Shown here in pieces: positions 18,533 to 26,463 of a stretch of DNA of 64,000 nt (the stretch's first letter is position 1; every line of letters begins with the position of its first letter). Both the position numbers and the translations under genes were made by a program. Under the pieces are notes generated by a model that saw only the letters and a list, made by a program, of their open reading frames with translations, made no database searches and had not been told where the DNA came from. This stretch comes from Bin87 sp963666865. GTDB taxonomy: Bacteria; Chloroflexota; Dehalococcoidia; Lucifugimonadales; UBA3495. The stretch covers positions 1,736,001 to 1,800,000 of the forward strand of contig OY763072.1 in NCBI GenBank assembly GCA_963666865.1, given 5' to 3'.

Positions 18533-19536
18533 AATTCTCTCGGCACAACCACCCGCCGCGTTACCGAGCGGCTGCTGCCCCACGTGCTGATCAGGCTGAC
18601 GAATCCGCCGGCCATCCCGCCGCCGGGCAGCACGGTGATGCGGTCGGCATCCGGCACTACCGGAACCATGCGGTCGTGGTCCAGCTCGTGGCCCATGCGA
18701 TGCCAGCGCATCCACTCCGATACCGGCAGACGAGCCTTTTCGTGGAGGAACTCGGCCACCTGTTGCCGGCTCCAACCGGCGGCGGCCACGTGACCCATTG
18801 CTTCCGGGCTGATTACGCAGACCACCTCGGGCATACCCGGGCCGAAAGCCAGCATGGCATGGGCCACGGTGGTCAGCAGGTCCGCCGGATTCCGGTCACC
18901 GTGCAGCGTTACCTGGAGGGGGGCCAGCGTCGCGTAGGCCGTCACGATGGTGGCGTCATCGCCGTAACCCATCTCCGACGCCAGCGACGGCCAGGGGCTG
19001 ATCGCAAGGTTCTCCGGGAAAGCGAAACTGATCTTGCCCGGATGCCCGAAGGTGCTGTTGTCCATCACCACGGGAACCGAGCCGTAGAAATTGGTCTTGA
19101 ACAGGTTGACCGCGCGCCCGATGGCGGCGTTGGCCCGGCTACCGTTGCCCATCATCTCCACGCCGCCGCTCATGCCGATGGCCTCGGCGTAAGGCCCGCT
19201 CACCACCGTCAGCACCGTGACGCCGTTGGTGGACGTGCTGCTGGCGTGCAGGTTGAAGGACCGATCGGTGATGGCCGACAGAGACGCCAGCACCACGGGA
19301 AAATGCTCCGGCCGGCAGCCGGCCATCACCGCGTTGACCGCAGCCTTGCCGGCGGTGAACCGCTTTTGCCGGATAACCTCTGTCCCAAGATCGTGGTCGG
19401 CGTCCACCCCGGCATAGTCCAGCATCTCCTGGACCCGTTCCGGAGTCGGCGGGATGACGGGCAGGCCGTCGGTCAGGCCGTTGTCGAAAAAGTAATCCTG
19501 CGCGGAGTTCCAGTCGGTGAAATTGTGTGTGGTCAT
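18520..19536 (-). CDS. Conserved protein of unknown function, partner of the UGSC selenoprotein
   Basis: A 338-residue soluble protein with no signal peptide or membrane helix. Distinctive conserved-looking pieces are the N-terminal DWNSAQDYFFDNGLTDGLPVIPPTPERV, AAVNAVMAGCRPEHFPVVLASLSAI, and NAAIGRAVNLFKTNFYGS. I do not recognise a characterised enzyme family. It is immediately upstream of the UGSC gene on the same strand, with a 92-base gap filled by a hairpin element, so the two probably form an operon. The ATG at 19536 is preferred because the frame upstream runs through a 28-bp palindromic repeat. The final codons (SEA, stop) lie in the right arm of the hairpin element, suggesting the repeat altered the C-terminus. 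Confidence 0.75.
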   Translation of the reverse strand: MTTHNFTDWNSAQDYFFDNGLTDGLPVIPPTPERVQEMLDYAGVDADHDLGTEVIRQKRFTAGKAAVNAVMAGCRPEHFPVVLASLSAITDRSFNLHASSTSTNGVTVLTVVSGPYAEAIGMSGGVEMMGNGSRANAAIGRAVNLFKTNFYGSVPVVMDNSTFGHPGKISFAFPENLAISPWPSLASEMGYGDDATIVTAYATLAPLQVTLHGDRNPADLLTTVAHAMLAFGPGMPEVVCVISPEAMGHVAAAGWSRQQVAEFLHEKARLPVSEWMRWHRMGHELDHDRMVPVVPDADRITVLPGGGMAGGFVSLISTWGSSRSVTRRVVVPRELSEA

Positions 19537-19595
19537 GTGGTTCAAAACTCGCTGGTGGTTGGATTGCTCAAACCGGATTATGCCATTGTTTGCTC

Positions 19596-19623
19596 GTAGG
19601 GGCGAATAATCATTCGCCCCTAC
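19596..19623. repeat. 28-bp palindromic intergenic repeat, copy 2
   Basis: Same arms as the copy at 17829, in the opposite orientation (central AATC instead of GATT). It lies between the dual DnaC gene and the UGSC partner gene, both on the minus strand, so it could terminate the replication cluster transcript. Confidence 0.9.
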
Positions 19624-19660
19624 AGAATTTGATCGATTGCGGAAAAGGGATACCGGCGCC

Positions 19661-21058
19661 CTATCGTCGTACGCCGCCCTGTCGATAATCGGGCGCTTCA
19701 ATAGGCCACTCCGTTACCACCAGTGGATCTTGGAGCCTGGAGGCGATACGTGGCCGGGCAGCGGCAATCTCCTCAATTTGATGCGAGGTGGTGATTATCG
19801 TCGGGAGTCGTTCCTCGTAGCGGTAACCTACGATTTGGAAAAGCTTATCCTCTGCGAAAGGAGTGCTGCGTTCCGCTCCCATATCGTCCAGAACCAGAAC
19901 GTCCGCCATCCGGATGCGATCCAACAGGTCGTCATGGCTGACCGGGCTGTCAGGCGCAAACGTGGCCCTCAGGTAGTCCAGGAGATCGGCGACAGTGGCG
20001 AAAAACACCTCGTCGCCTCGGTCTTCCCGCTCGGCGGCCGCGGCTACCGCAAGGTGAGTTTTCCCAACACCATAAGGCCCATGCAGGCTCAACCAACCGT
20101 TAGGGCTGCTGGCCCACCGTTGCACGTAAGCTTTGGCAGACCTCAGGCTGCGTTGCTCATAGTCGCTCAACCCGCCGTTTCCTTCGGGATCGAAAGCATC
20201 AAACGTCATCCGTCGGCGCATGTTGGCCGGTATCGCTCCCATCGTCCTGCCCGCCCCAACGGTTGCCCGTCCCAATCGATATAGTCTGCCGAATCCGTCC
20301 GGCGACTCCACGCGGGTCAACAGGAACTCATCCAGGCGGTTGGGGTCGCCGCGCAAGGTAATCACCGTGGGTAAGCGTTCCGAATGACGCCATGCCAACA
20401 GTTGGAAGAGGCGTTCCTGTGTCCAAGGCGTCGCGGGTCGCGTGGGCAAATCGTCAAGCACCAGCAGGGAAGCGCCACGAACCTGATCGAAAAGGTCAAC
20501 GAAGGGAATGTCCGAATCGTCGTCGAACCCGCTCCGTAGGTAGTCAAGCAGGTCGGCGGCGGTAATGAACAGAGCTGGGTTGCCGAGTTCGATTTGCCGG
20601 TTTGCAATGGCAGCGGCCAGATATGTCTTCCCGCTGCCGCTGGGCCCGGCGAAAGTCAACCAGCCGTCAGGCCGCTCGGCGTAGGCCGTCGCAGCTTCCA
20701 TAGCGGCGGCATAGGCGCGCCGGCTGGCGGCGTCCTCGGACGGGCCGTCCGGGTTGGCTTGGGAGAAGGTTGCCAGCCGCAACGATCCTAAGTTGCTGTA
20801 TCTTTCCAGCGCGGCGACGCGGATTTCCCGGTCCGCATCCGACTCCTGGCACCGGCAGGGAAATACCTGGCCGAAATTGGGGTGGGATACATCGACCCGG
20901 TGGGTTATGAAGCCGGTCCCGCCGCACCGGTCGCACTGCTTACTCGGAGTTGGGTTCTCCGTCCTCCCAGGGTAAGCGTCCGTGACGCCGTCGATAACTG
21001 TCCAAGTACCCCGTGCGGCTATCCGGCGCAGTATCGTGCCCAGGCTTTCCATGCTCAT
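19661..21058 (-). CDS. DnaC/DnaI-like helicase loader with two tandem AAA+ domains
   Basis: A 465-residue protein with two copies of a DnaC/IstB-type AAA+ ATPase in one chain. Residues 42-70 form a Cys4 zinc site (CDRC...CRC). Copy 1 has Walker A GPSGSGKT (138-145) and Walker B LLVLDD (198-203). Copy 2 has Walker A GPYGVGKT (327-334) and Walker B VLVLDD (387-392), and keeps the C-terminal RPRIASRL arginine-finger region. Copy 1 has lost that region (TRVESPDGFGRL). The family usually has one AAA+ domain and 240-320 residues. It is the last gene of rplI-dnaB-dnaD-like-dnaC and presumably loads the replicative helicase at forks. Its start overlaps the preceding gene by 119 bases; no later ATG, GTG or TTG was found before the zinc site. 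Confidence 0.85.
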   Translation of the reverse strand: MSMESLGTILRRIAARGTWTVIDGVTDAYPGRTENPTPSKQCDRCGGTGFITHRVDVSHPNFGQVFPCRCQESDADREIRVAALERYSNLGSLRLATFSQANPDGPSEDAASRRAYAAAMEAATAYAERPDGWLTFAGPSGSGKTYLAAAIANRQIELGNPALFITAADLLDYLRSGFDDDSDIPFVDLFDQVRGASLLVLDDLPTRPATPWTQERLFQLLAWRHSERLPTVITLRGDPNRLDEFLLTRVESPDGFGRLYRLGRATVGAGRTMGAIPANMRRRMTFDAFDPEGNGGLSDYEQRSLRSAKAYVQRWASSPNGWLSLHGPYGVGKTHLAVAAAAEREDRGDEVFFATVADLLDYLRATFAPDSPVSHDDLLDRIRMADVLVLDDMGAERSTPFAEDKLFQIVGYRYEERLPTIITTSHQIEEIAAARPRIASRLQDPLVVTEWPIEAPDYRQGGVRR

Positions 21059-21761
21059 GATATTGGTCCAGTTGCTGGGTGGCGCTTGACTCGGTCCCCG
21101 AGTACCGCCCTTCTTTCAACCACCGGCGGAGGATGGCGTGAACGTAATTCCAGCTGGCAGCGTTCCGTTCTATCGCTGCCGCGAAAGCATCTTCAATCCA
21201 TTGAGTGGGGTACTCGGACTCCGCTGCCTTCAACTGCTCGGCCATGCTGTGCCCGTAGGGGCCGATGTGCTTCTCGTACAGCGTGAATATGTTAGCACGC
21301 TGTTCTCCGGGTTGCTTTTGCGGCAGCCACTGGGTTGGGGTGATTTGCGACAGTGCCCCCAGTGCATCTGCCGGCGACAATAGCGGCAGGTTGGTTCGCT
21401 CCAGGTATCGCTGCGCCGCCTCGTCGTTCAGGAGGATGCGAATCTCGCTACGGACACTGGTCGCCAGTAGCGTACTCCGCTCCAGCGCGGCCGATAAACT
21501 GGCCCGGATGTTTTCGCTGGCGCAACCTTGCATCAAGAACGTATCATCCAGGAGTTCGTGCAACGAAACCGACGCCGGAAGATGCGGCCGGCTGACGCTG
21601 TCTGTGATCAGGGCCACGGCCCGGAGCGTTACCCGTAGCTCGTCGGGGTTTTCAATCTCGGCAAGCCATGGGCCGAGCGCCGCCGCCGGTATTGGGATCC
21701 GGCGCGCGTTGGCCGGCAGCGATTTTTGAGAAATCCGGGTTCTGTTCACCCCGTTGCCCAT
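20940..21761 (-). CDS. DnaD-like replication initiation/primosome protein
   Basis: A 273-residue protein. The C-terminal part holds a DnaD-type domain: a helical stretch FTLYEKHIGPYGHSMAEQLK followed by NAASWNYVHAILRRWLKEG, the YxxxILxxW signature of DnaD/DnaB2 primosomal proteins. The N-terminal half looks like a winged-helix module (RVTLRAVALITD...LHELLDDTFL). In Firmicutes, DnaD works with the helicase loader and DnaB, and the same trio is adjacent here. The ATG follows the dnaB stop directly (TAG-ATG), and its 3' end overlaps the tandem loader gene. Confidence 0.78.
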   Translation of the reverse strand: MGNGVNRTRISQKSLPANARRIPIPAAALGPWLAEIENPDELRVTLRAVALITDSVSRPHLPASVSLHELLDDTFLMQGCASENIRASLSAALERSTLLATSVRSEIRILLNDEAAQRYLERTNLPLLSPADALGALSQITPTQWLPQKQPGEQRANIFTLYEKHIGPYGHSMAEQLKAAESEYPTQWIEDAFAAAIERNAASWNYVHAILRRWLKEGRYSGTESSATQQLDQYHEHGKPGHDTAPDSRTGYLDSYRRRHGRLPWEDGEPNSE

Positions 21762-23147
21762 CTACGCTACGGACTCCTCGTAACGCTGCAACTCATCAAA
21801 CCGCATCAGCGTGTCCCGGAAGTAGAGATGAAAGCTGCCCGTCGGCCCGTGCCGGTGCTTGGCCACTATCAGCTCCACCAGGTTGCGCGGGTACGGCCGG
21901 CCGGGATTGTGCTGCTCCCACTCTTCTTCGGTAAAGTTCCGGTCTTCGCGATAGAGGAAAGTAACCACGTCCGCGTCCTGCTCGATGCTGCCGCTGTCGC
22001 GCAGGTCTGATAGCTGTGGGCGATGTCCGGGACGATTTTCCACCACGCGGCTCAACTGCGAGCAGGTGAACACGGGCACATTCAGGTCCCGCGCCATGCC
22101 TTTGAGCGAGCGGGAAATCTCGCTGATCTCCTGGACCCGGTTCTCGCCGTAACCCTGCCTCCGGTTGCTGCCCTGAATCAGCTGCAGGTAGTCCACTACC
22201 AGGAAGTCCAGGCCATGCTCCAGTTGCAGCCGCTGGGCTTTGCTTCGCATCTCCATGGTGGACTGGAACGGGGTATCGTCAATGAAAATTGGCAACCCCG
22301 ACAGTACTCCCACCGCATCGGAGATCACGTTCTGCTCGTTTTCGGACAGCAGCCCCAACCGCAATCGGTGGGAGTCCACACCCGACTCGGCCACCAGCAT
22401 CCGCATGGCCACCTGTTCCCGGCTCATTTCCAGGCTGAATATCCCGCACACCTGCCCGGCTTTAGCCGCGTTGGTGCAGATATTCAGGGCCAGGCTGCTC
22501 TTGCCCAAACCGGGCCGCGCTCCCACGATGAGCAGGTCCGACCGTTGCATCCCGCCCAGCAGGCTGTCCAAGTCGCCGTAGCCGCTCTGCAACGGCGGCT
22601 CGTCGGTCAGCGACACGTCGCCGATGTCGCCTTGCAGGTACACGTCCAAAACGGAGCTCAGCGGCACAAACCCCCGGTCGTTGTTGGTGGGCTGCACCCG
22701 GAACAGCACCTCCACCGCCTGCCGCATGGTGTCGTCGGCGTCCTGGCTGTCCTCAAACCCCAGCTCGGCGATGCGGTTTCCGGCGTCGATCAGCCTTCGT
22801 TTGGCCGCCGTGTCCGCGACGATTCCCGCGTAGTGCTCAACGTTCACCGACGTCGGCGTACCCGAAATCAGCTGGCCGAGGTACGCTAGGCCGCCCACCT
22901 GCTCCAACCGGTCCTGCCGCTGCAACTCACGGGCTACGGTTATCTGATCAATCGCTTCTTGCCTCCCGAACACGGCGACGCAGGCGGCAAAGCAGAACTG
23001 GTTGCGGGCCCGGTGGAAATCCTCCGGCTTGATGATCGGCGTGACCCGTAACAGCGCGTCGCCGTCAATCAGCAAAGCGCCGAGGACCGCGGCCTCCGCC
23101 TCGTGGTCGTAGGGCAGCTGCCGTTCACTGTATTGGGCGACAACCAC
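21762..23147 (-). CDS. dnaB: Replicative DNA helicase
   Basis: A 461-residue RecA-type hexameric helicase that unwinds DNA ahead of the replisome. The N-terminal domain (LPYDHEAEAAVLGALLIDGDALLRV) is followed by a linker and the ATPase core. The core shows Walker A GARPGLGKSS, the GIFSLEMSREQVAMRM stretch, Walker B FLVVDYLQLI, and SQLSRVVENRPGHRPQLSDLRDSGSIEQDADVV. The length is standard and there is no intein. The start is GTG, 5 bases after the end of rplI, matching the common rplI-dnaB arrangement. Confidence 0.97.
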   Translation of the reverse strand: MVVAQYSERQLPYDHEAEAAVLGALLIDGDALLRVTPIIKPEDFHRARNQFCFAACVAVFGRQEAIDQITVARELQRQDRLEQVGGLAYLGQLISGTPTSVNVEHYAGIVADTAAKRRLIDAGNRIAELGFEDSQDADDTMRQAVEVLFRVQPTNNDRGFVPLSSVLDVYLQGDIGDVSLTDEPPLQSGYGDLDSLLGGMQRSDLLIVGARPGLGKSSLALNICTNAAKAGQVCGIFSLEMSREQVAMRMLVAESGVDSHRLRLGLLSENEQNVISDAVGVLSGLPIFIDDTPFQSTMEMRSKAQRLQLEHGLDFLVVDYLQLIQGSNRRQGYGENRVQEISEISRSLKGMARDLNVPVFTCSQLSRVVENRPGHRPQLSDLRDSGSIEQDADVVTFLYREDRNFTEEEWEQHNPGRPYPRNLVELIVAKHRHGPTGSFHLYFRDTLMRFDELQRYEESVA

Positions 23148-23152
23148 GCGAG

Positions 23153-23602
23153 TTATTCCTCAATGGACGCGATGACGTTCACAGTGGCGCGGATTTCGCT
23201 GGACAGGTTGAGCACCACCTCGTACTCGCCCGGTTCGCGGATGGGTTCCACGGCGTTGGTGATGCGCCGGTCGATGACCCTTTCCAGCAACTCGCCCAAC
23301 GCATCGGAGATGCGCGCACCGCTGATGGCGCCGTAGTACCGGCCGGTTGGGGTGACCCGACCGGGGATAGTAACCGTCAGGTTGTCCAGCGCTTCCGCCA
23401 ATTCTTCGACGACCTGGGTCTCGCGGGCTCGTTGCTGGTCGCCTTCGTTCTTGACTTTTTCCAGGCGCTTGAGCGTTTCGTCGGTGGCGATTTCGGCCAG
23501 GCCCTTGGGGAGCAGGTAGTTGCGGGCGTAACCCCGGGAAACCCGCCTCACCTCGCCGGCCCGGGCCTGGTCGGGAACGTCCCGCAAAAACAACATCATC
23601 AT
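23153..23602 (-). CDS. rplI: 50S ribosomal protein L9
   Basis: A 149-residue large-subunit protein that bridges the L1 region. The N-terminal signature is clear (MLFLRDVPDQARAGEVRRVSRGYARNYLLPKGLAEIAT), followed by the long helix (LKRLEKVKNEGDQQRARE) and the C-terminal domain. Three successive ATGs occur; 23602 is 7 bases from a GAGAGGG ribosome-binding site, and an earlier in-frame start adds seven residues without support. It heads the minus-strand replication cluster. Confidence 0.96.
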   Translation of the reverse strand: MMMLFLRDVPDQARAGEVRRVSRGYARNYLLPKGLAEIATDETLKRLEKVKNEGDQQRARETQVVEELAEALDNLTVTIPGRVTPTGRYYGAISGARISDALGELLERVIDRRITNAVEPIREPGEYEVVLNLSSEIRATVNVIASIEE

Positions 23603-23686
23603 GAGAAAACCCTCTCGATTCAATCCGCCCCACCATTATTCACCGCGGGCAGGGCGTAAAACTTTGCGTTTGCAATCGGCCCATTC

Positions 23687-23692
23687 ATTATA
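23687..23692 (-). promoter_or_regulatory. Candidate -10 box for the rplI-dnaB cluster
   Basis: On the minus strand, TATAAT (complement of 23687-23692) lies 85 bases upstream of the rplI start. The -35 region is weak. The divergent tenA gene starts at 23825, so this 222-base gap carries promoters in both directions; I see no riboswitch in it. Confidence 0.4.
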
Positions 23693-23824
23693 GACCATCC
23701 GGTCGCGGCGACGAAACGACCTGCTGTCACTGCTTGGGCTGCAATTGTCTGAGTGTTGACTACCACCCATGCCGGGCCTACCCTTGCCGGCGCAACCCAC
23801 CCGTCCCACACCGGAGGCTCCACA

Positions 23825-24490
23825 ATGTCCTTCTGCGAAGACATCGAACGCGAATCCGAAGCGCAACGCGAGGCAATGGCCTTCCACCCCTTCGTACAGG
23901 GAATCGGCGAAGGGACGTTGCCCCTGGATCGTTTCAAGCACTTCATCACCCAGGATTACGTCTATCTGATCGATTTTGCCCGCTGTCTGGCCCTGGCCGC
24001 CGCCAAGGCGCCCGACCTGCCGGCAATGTCGTGGTTCGCCCGCGCTGTGGACTACATCCTCAACACCGAAATGGACCTGCACCGCTCCTACTGCGCCCAG
24101 TTTGGCATTACCGAAGCTGAGCTGGACGCTACCCGGCACGCGCCAACCTGCTATTCATACACCAGCTACCTGCTGCGGGTCGCCCACCAGGGGACGTTTG
24201 GGGAGTTGGTCGCCGCAGTTCTCCCGTGCATCTGGGGCTATTGGCGGGTCGGCGAGCGGTTGGCCGACCAGGGACTGCCCGACCACCCCGGCTATGCCCA
24301 GTGGATTGAGATGTATGCGGCCCCAGAGCAGCAGGCCGTCGCCGAAGAGTGCCGCGCGATCTGCGACCGCGTCGCCGCCGTCGCCGGCCCTGCCGAAATC
24401 GCCGCCATGAAGGAAGCCTACATCACCTGCACCCGCTACGAGCAGGCGTTCTGGGAAATGGGGTGGACGCTGGAGGATTGGCCTGTCTAA
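23825..24490 (+). CDS. tenA: TenA-family thiaminase II / aminopyrimidine aminohydrolase
   Basis: A 221-residue all-helical protein of the TenA family, which salvages thiamin pyrimidines or acts on related heterocycles. Visible landmarks are HPFVQGIGEGTLPLDRFKHFITQDYVYLIDFARCLALA, the motif LPCIWGYWRVGERL with the catalytic-type Cys, and GYAQWIEMY, and the length is typical. The ATG at 23825 has GGAGG 8 bases upstream; the longer frame from 23753 lacks support. No other thiamin gene and no TPP riboswitch-like sequence is seen nearby. Confidence 0.9.
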   Translation: MSFCEDIERESEAQREAMAFHPFVQGIGEGTLPLDRFKHFITQDYVYLIDFARCLALAAAKAPDLPAMSWFARAVDYILNTEMDLHRSYCAQFGITEAELDATRHAPTCYSYTSYLLRVAHQGTFGELVAAVLPCIWGYWRVGERLADQGLPDHPGYAQWIEMYAAPEQQAVAEECRAICDRVAAVAGPAEIAAMKEAYITCTRYEQAFWEMGWTLEDWPV

Positions 24491-24501
24491 CCTCTACGGT
24501 C

Positions 24502-24528
24502 GTCATTCCGGCGGAAGCCGGAATCCAG
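24502..24528. repeat. Palindromic REP-like element, intergenic copy
   Basis: The arms ATTCCGGC and GCCGGAAT surround GGAA, with the same flanks (GTC before, CCAG after) as the in-gene copy at 14788. It lies between tenA and the tRNA-Pro gene, whose 3' ends converge, where it could act as a hairpin terminator. Confidence 0.8.
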
Positions 24529-24569
24529 ACGCACTTTCGGGACTCTTGCTGTCCCGGGCAGCACGGGAT

Positions 24570-24644
24570 TGGTCGGGGTGGGCAGATTCGAACTGCCGAT
24601 CTCCTGCTCCCAAAGCAGGCGCCTTGCCGCTAGGCCACACCCCG
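24570..24644 (-). tRNA. tRNA-Pro (anticodon TGG)
   Basis: A full cloverleaf on the minus strand. The acceptor stem is CGGGGTG/CACCCCG, and the anticodon stem CCTGC/GCAGG surrounds loop TTTGGGA, giving anticodon TGG. The T arm is GGCAG-TTCGAAT-CTGCC. The discriminator A is followed by an encoded CCA (24570-24572). It lies 40 bases downstream of tRNA-Arg, likely in the same transcript. Confidence 0.95.
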
Positions 24645-24684
24645 ACGCATCGGCCATAAACCCGGCACTATTGATCGAAGCAAG

Positions 24685-24756
24685 TACCCCCGCGGAGACT
24701 CGAACTCCGGTCTCTGGCTCCGGAGGCCAGCACTCTATCCACTGAGCTACGGGGGC
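24685..24756 (-). tRNA. tRNA-Arg (anticodon CCG)
   Basis: A cloverleaf on the minus strand. The acceptor is GCCCCCG/CGGGGGT with a G-U first pair. The D arm is GCTCAGTGGATAGAGT, the anticodon stem CTGGC/GCCAG with loop CTCCGGA giving CCG, and the T arm CGGAG-TTCGAGT-CTCCG. CCA is not encoded. It is the first of the two tRNA genes in transcription order. Confidence 0.95.
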
Positions 24757-24763
24757 AACTCCC

Positions 24764-24790
24764 ATTCTAGCATAACCCCTGTGCTAGAAT
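24764..24790. promoter_or_regulatory. Palindromic divergent promoter between tRNA-Arg and the GMC oxidoreductase gene
   Basis: ATTCTAGCA (24764-24772) and TGCTAGAAT (24782-24790) are exact inverted repeats separated by 9 bases. Each reads as an extended -10 box (TGC-TAGAAT) in its own outward direction: the minus-strand one faces the tRNA genes, the plus-strand one the gene at 24843. It could instead be an operator for a dimeric repressor. No clear -35 boxes are seen. Confidence 0.5.
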
Positions 24791-24842
24791 CGCCGCGTTA
24801 AGCCACTCCTCACCCAACCATCCCAAAGGAGCGACTACCATT

Positions 24843-26411
24843 ATGCAGTACGACTACATCGTGGTCGGCGGCGGTTCGGCCGGCTGTGTCATGGCCACCC
24901 GACTCTCCGAAATGACCGACAAGTCCGTCATCCTTCTGGAAGCGGGGCCCGATTACCCCGACTTTGAACATCTCCCGGAGGACCTCAAGCAGGGCAACAA
25001 CACCTGGCTGTCCGCCTACGGCCCCCACAGTTGGGACCTTCGCGGCCGAGCCACCCCGTTGCAGGACGAACCCATGATTATCCCCCGAGGCAAAGCCATG
25101 GGTGGTTCGTCGTCCATCAATGGCCAGGTGGTGTTTCGGGGCATTCCCGAGGACTACGACCGGTGGGCGGAATGGGGCAACGATGAATGGAAGTTCACCG
25201 ATTGCCTCCCCTTCTTTCGCAAGATGGAAAACGACTGGGACTATAGCGGCGATGACTTCCACGGCTCGGAAGGCCCGTTGCCGGTGCGCCGTCCCAAGCG
25301 ACCGGATTGGCTGCCCTTCAACACCGCTTTCTACGATGCCTGCGTCCGCCTGGGCATACCGGAGCACCCGGACCAGAACGCCCCCGACTGCTACACCGCC
25401 GTTTCGCCGCGCCCCATGAACAACATCGACGGCGTGCGGATGAGCACCTCGCTGACGTTCCTGAGCACCGCGCGCCATCGCCTGAACCTCACCGTGCGCG
25501 GCAACATCCATGCCCGCCGCGTCGTCCTGGACAATGGTTCGACCGGCTCACCACGAGCGGTGGGCGTCGAGGTCGAGAGCGGCGGCGAGATCTTCACCGT
25601 CGAGGGGAAAGAAATCGTGTTGTGCAGCGGCACCATCGGCTCGGCGCAGCTACTGCTCCTCTCCGGTATCGGCCCTTCCGATCACCTGCTCGAGATGGGC
25701 CTTCCGGTGAACCACGAACTGCCCGGCGTAGGACTGAACTTCCGCGACCATCCCGCCGCCTACGTGCTCTTCCGTGGCGAGGGCGAGGAACCGGACACCT
25801 TCGCTCCCAACATCCAGGTCGGTCTGCGCTGGAGCGCCGACGATTCGCCCACCAGGGCTGACTTCCAGATAACGCCGACGCTCATGACCAGCGAGCACCG
25901 GCCGGCCAGTGTGTCCTACGACGGGTCCGGTTTCCACTTTGGCCTCAGTATCGGCCTCCAGAACGCGGTTTCAGCGGGGCGACTATCCCTGCAGTCCACT
26001 GACCCCTCCGTCCAACCCGACCTGGACTACCAATTGTTCAGCGATCCCTACGACCGCCAACGAATGCGGCAGGCCATCCGCAAAGCCCTCGAAATCGCGG
26101 ACCAGTCGCCCTTCAAGGATTTCATAGTTGAGCGTCTGAACCCTACGGATGCCGACCTGGTCAGCGACGACGCGCTGGACAACTGGATTCTCCGCAACGC
26201 CTACACCCAGCACCACATCGCCGGCACTTGCAAGATGGGGCCGGCCACCGATTCCGTGGCCGTCGTGAACCAGCACGGCCAGGTCCACGGCATCGAGGGC
26301 CTCCGCGTCGCCGACGCTTCGGTAATGCCCGACGTGATCCGCGCCAACACCAACGCCACGACGATAATGATCAGCGAGCGGGTCGCCGAGTTCATCAAAG
26401 CGGGTGTTTAA
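24843..26411 (+). CDS. GMC-family FAD-dependent oxidoreductase (choline dehydrogenase-like)
   Basis: A 522-residue flavoenzyme that oxidises an alcohol. The FAD-binding N-terminus is YDYIVVGGGSAGCVMATRLSE, followed by VILLEAGPDYP. The GMC signature 1 region reads PRGKAMGGSSSINGQVVFRG, and signature 2 is near EIVLCSGTIGSAQLLLLSGIGP. The C-terminal active-site region has QHHIAGTCKMG and VADASVMPDVIRANTNATTIMI. GGAGCG lies before the ATG. The alcohol substrate is unknown. SAR202 genomes carry many GMC-type and flavin oxidoreductases, which is known for that clade. Confidence 0.92.
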   Translation: MQYDYIVVGGGSAGCVMATRLSEMTDKSVILLEAGPDYPDFEHLPEDLKQGNNTWLSAYGPHSWDLRGRATPLQDEPMIIPRGKAMGGSSSINGQVVFRGIPEDYDRWAEWGNDEWKFTDCLPFFRKMENDWDYSGDDFHGSEGPLPVRRPKRPDWLPFNTAFYDACVRLGIPEHPDQNAPDCYTAVSPRPMNNIDGVRMSTSLTFLSTARHRLNLTVRGNIHARRVVLDNGSTGSPRAVGVEVESGGEIFTVEGKEIVLCSGTIGSAQLLLLSGIGPSDHLLEMGLPVNHELPGVGLNFRDHPAAYVLFRGEGEEPDTFAPNIQVGLRWSADDSPTRADFQITPTLMTSEHRPASVSYDGSGFHFGLSIGLQNAVSAGRLSLQSTDPSVQPDLDYQLFSDPYDRQRMRQAIRKALEIADQSPFKDFIVERLNPTDADLVSDDALDNWILRNAYTQHHIAGTCKMGPATDSVAVVNQHGQVHGIEGLRVADASVMPDVIRANTNATTIMISERVAEFIKAGV

Positions 26412-26420
26412 CTCCCAACC

Positions 26421-26448
26421 GTAGGGGCGAATGATTATTCGCCCCTAC
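26421..26448. repeat. 28-bp palindromic intergenic repeat, copy 3
   Basis: Same sequence and orientation as the copy at 17829. It follows the GMC gene stop by 9 bases and precedes the next gene, where its second half reads ATGATTATTCG and so creates a spurious start (MIIRPYKG) for the downstream frame. Confidence 0.9.
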
Positions 26449-26463
26449 AAGGGTCTGCCAATC

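Noticed and set aside
23603..23824. TPP riboswitch before tenA
   Set aside because: I looked for the conserved CUGAGA and ACCUGA-type segments of the thi element and found no matching arrangement.
26431..26463. N-terminal extension MIIRPYKGLPI of the TRAP-like protein
   Set aside because: These codons are the right half of a 28-bp palindrome found in four other intergenic places, so they are unlikely to be coding.
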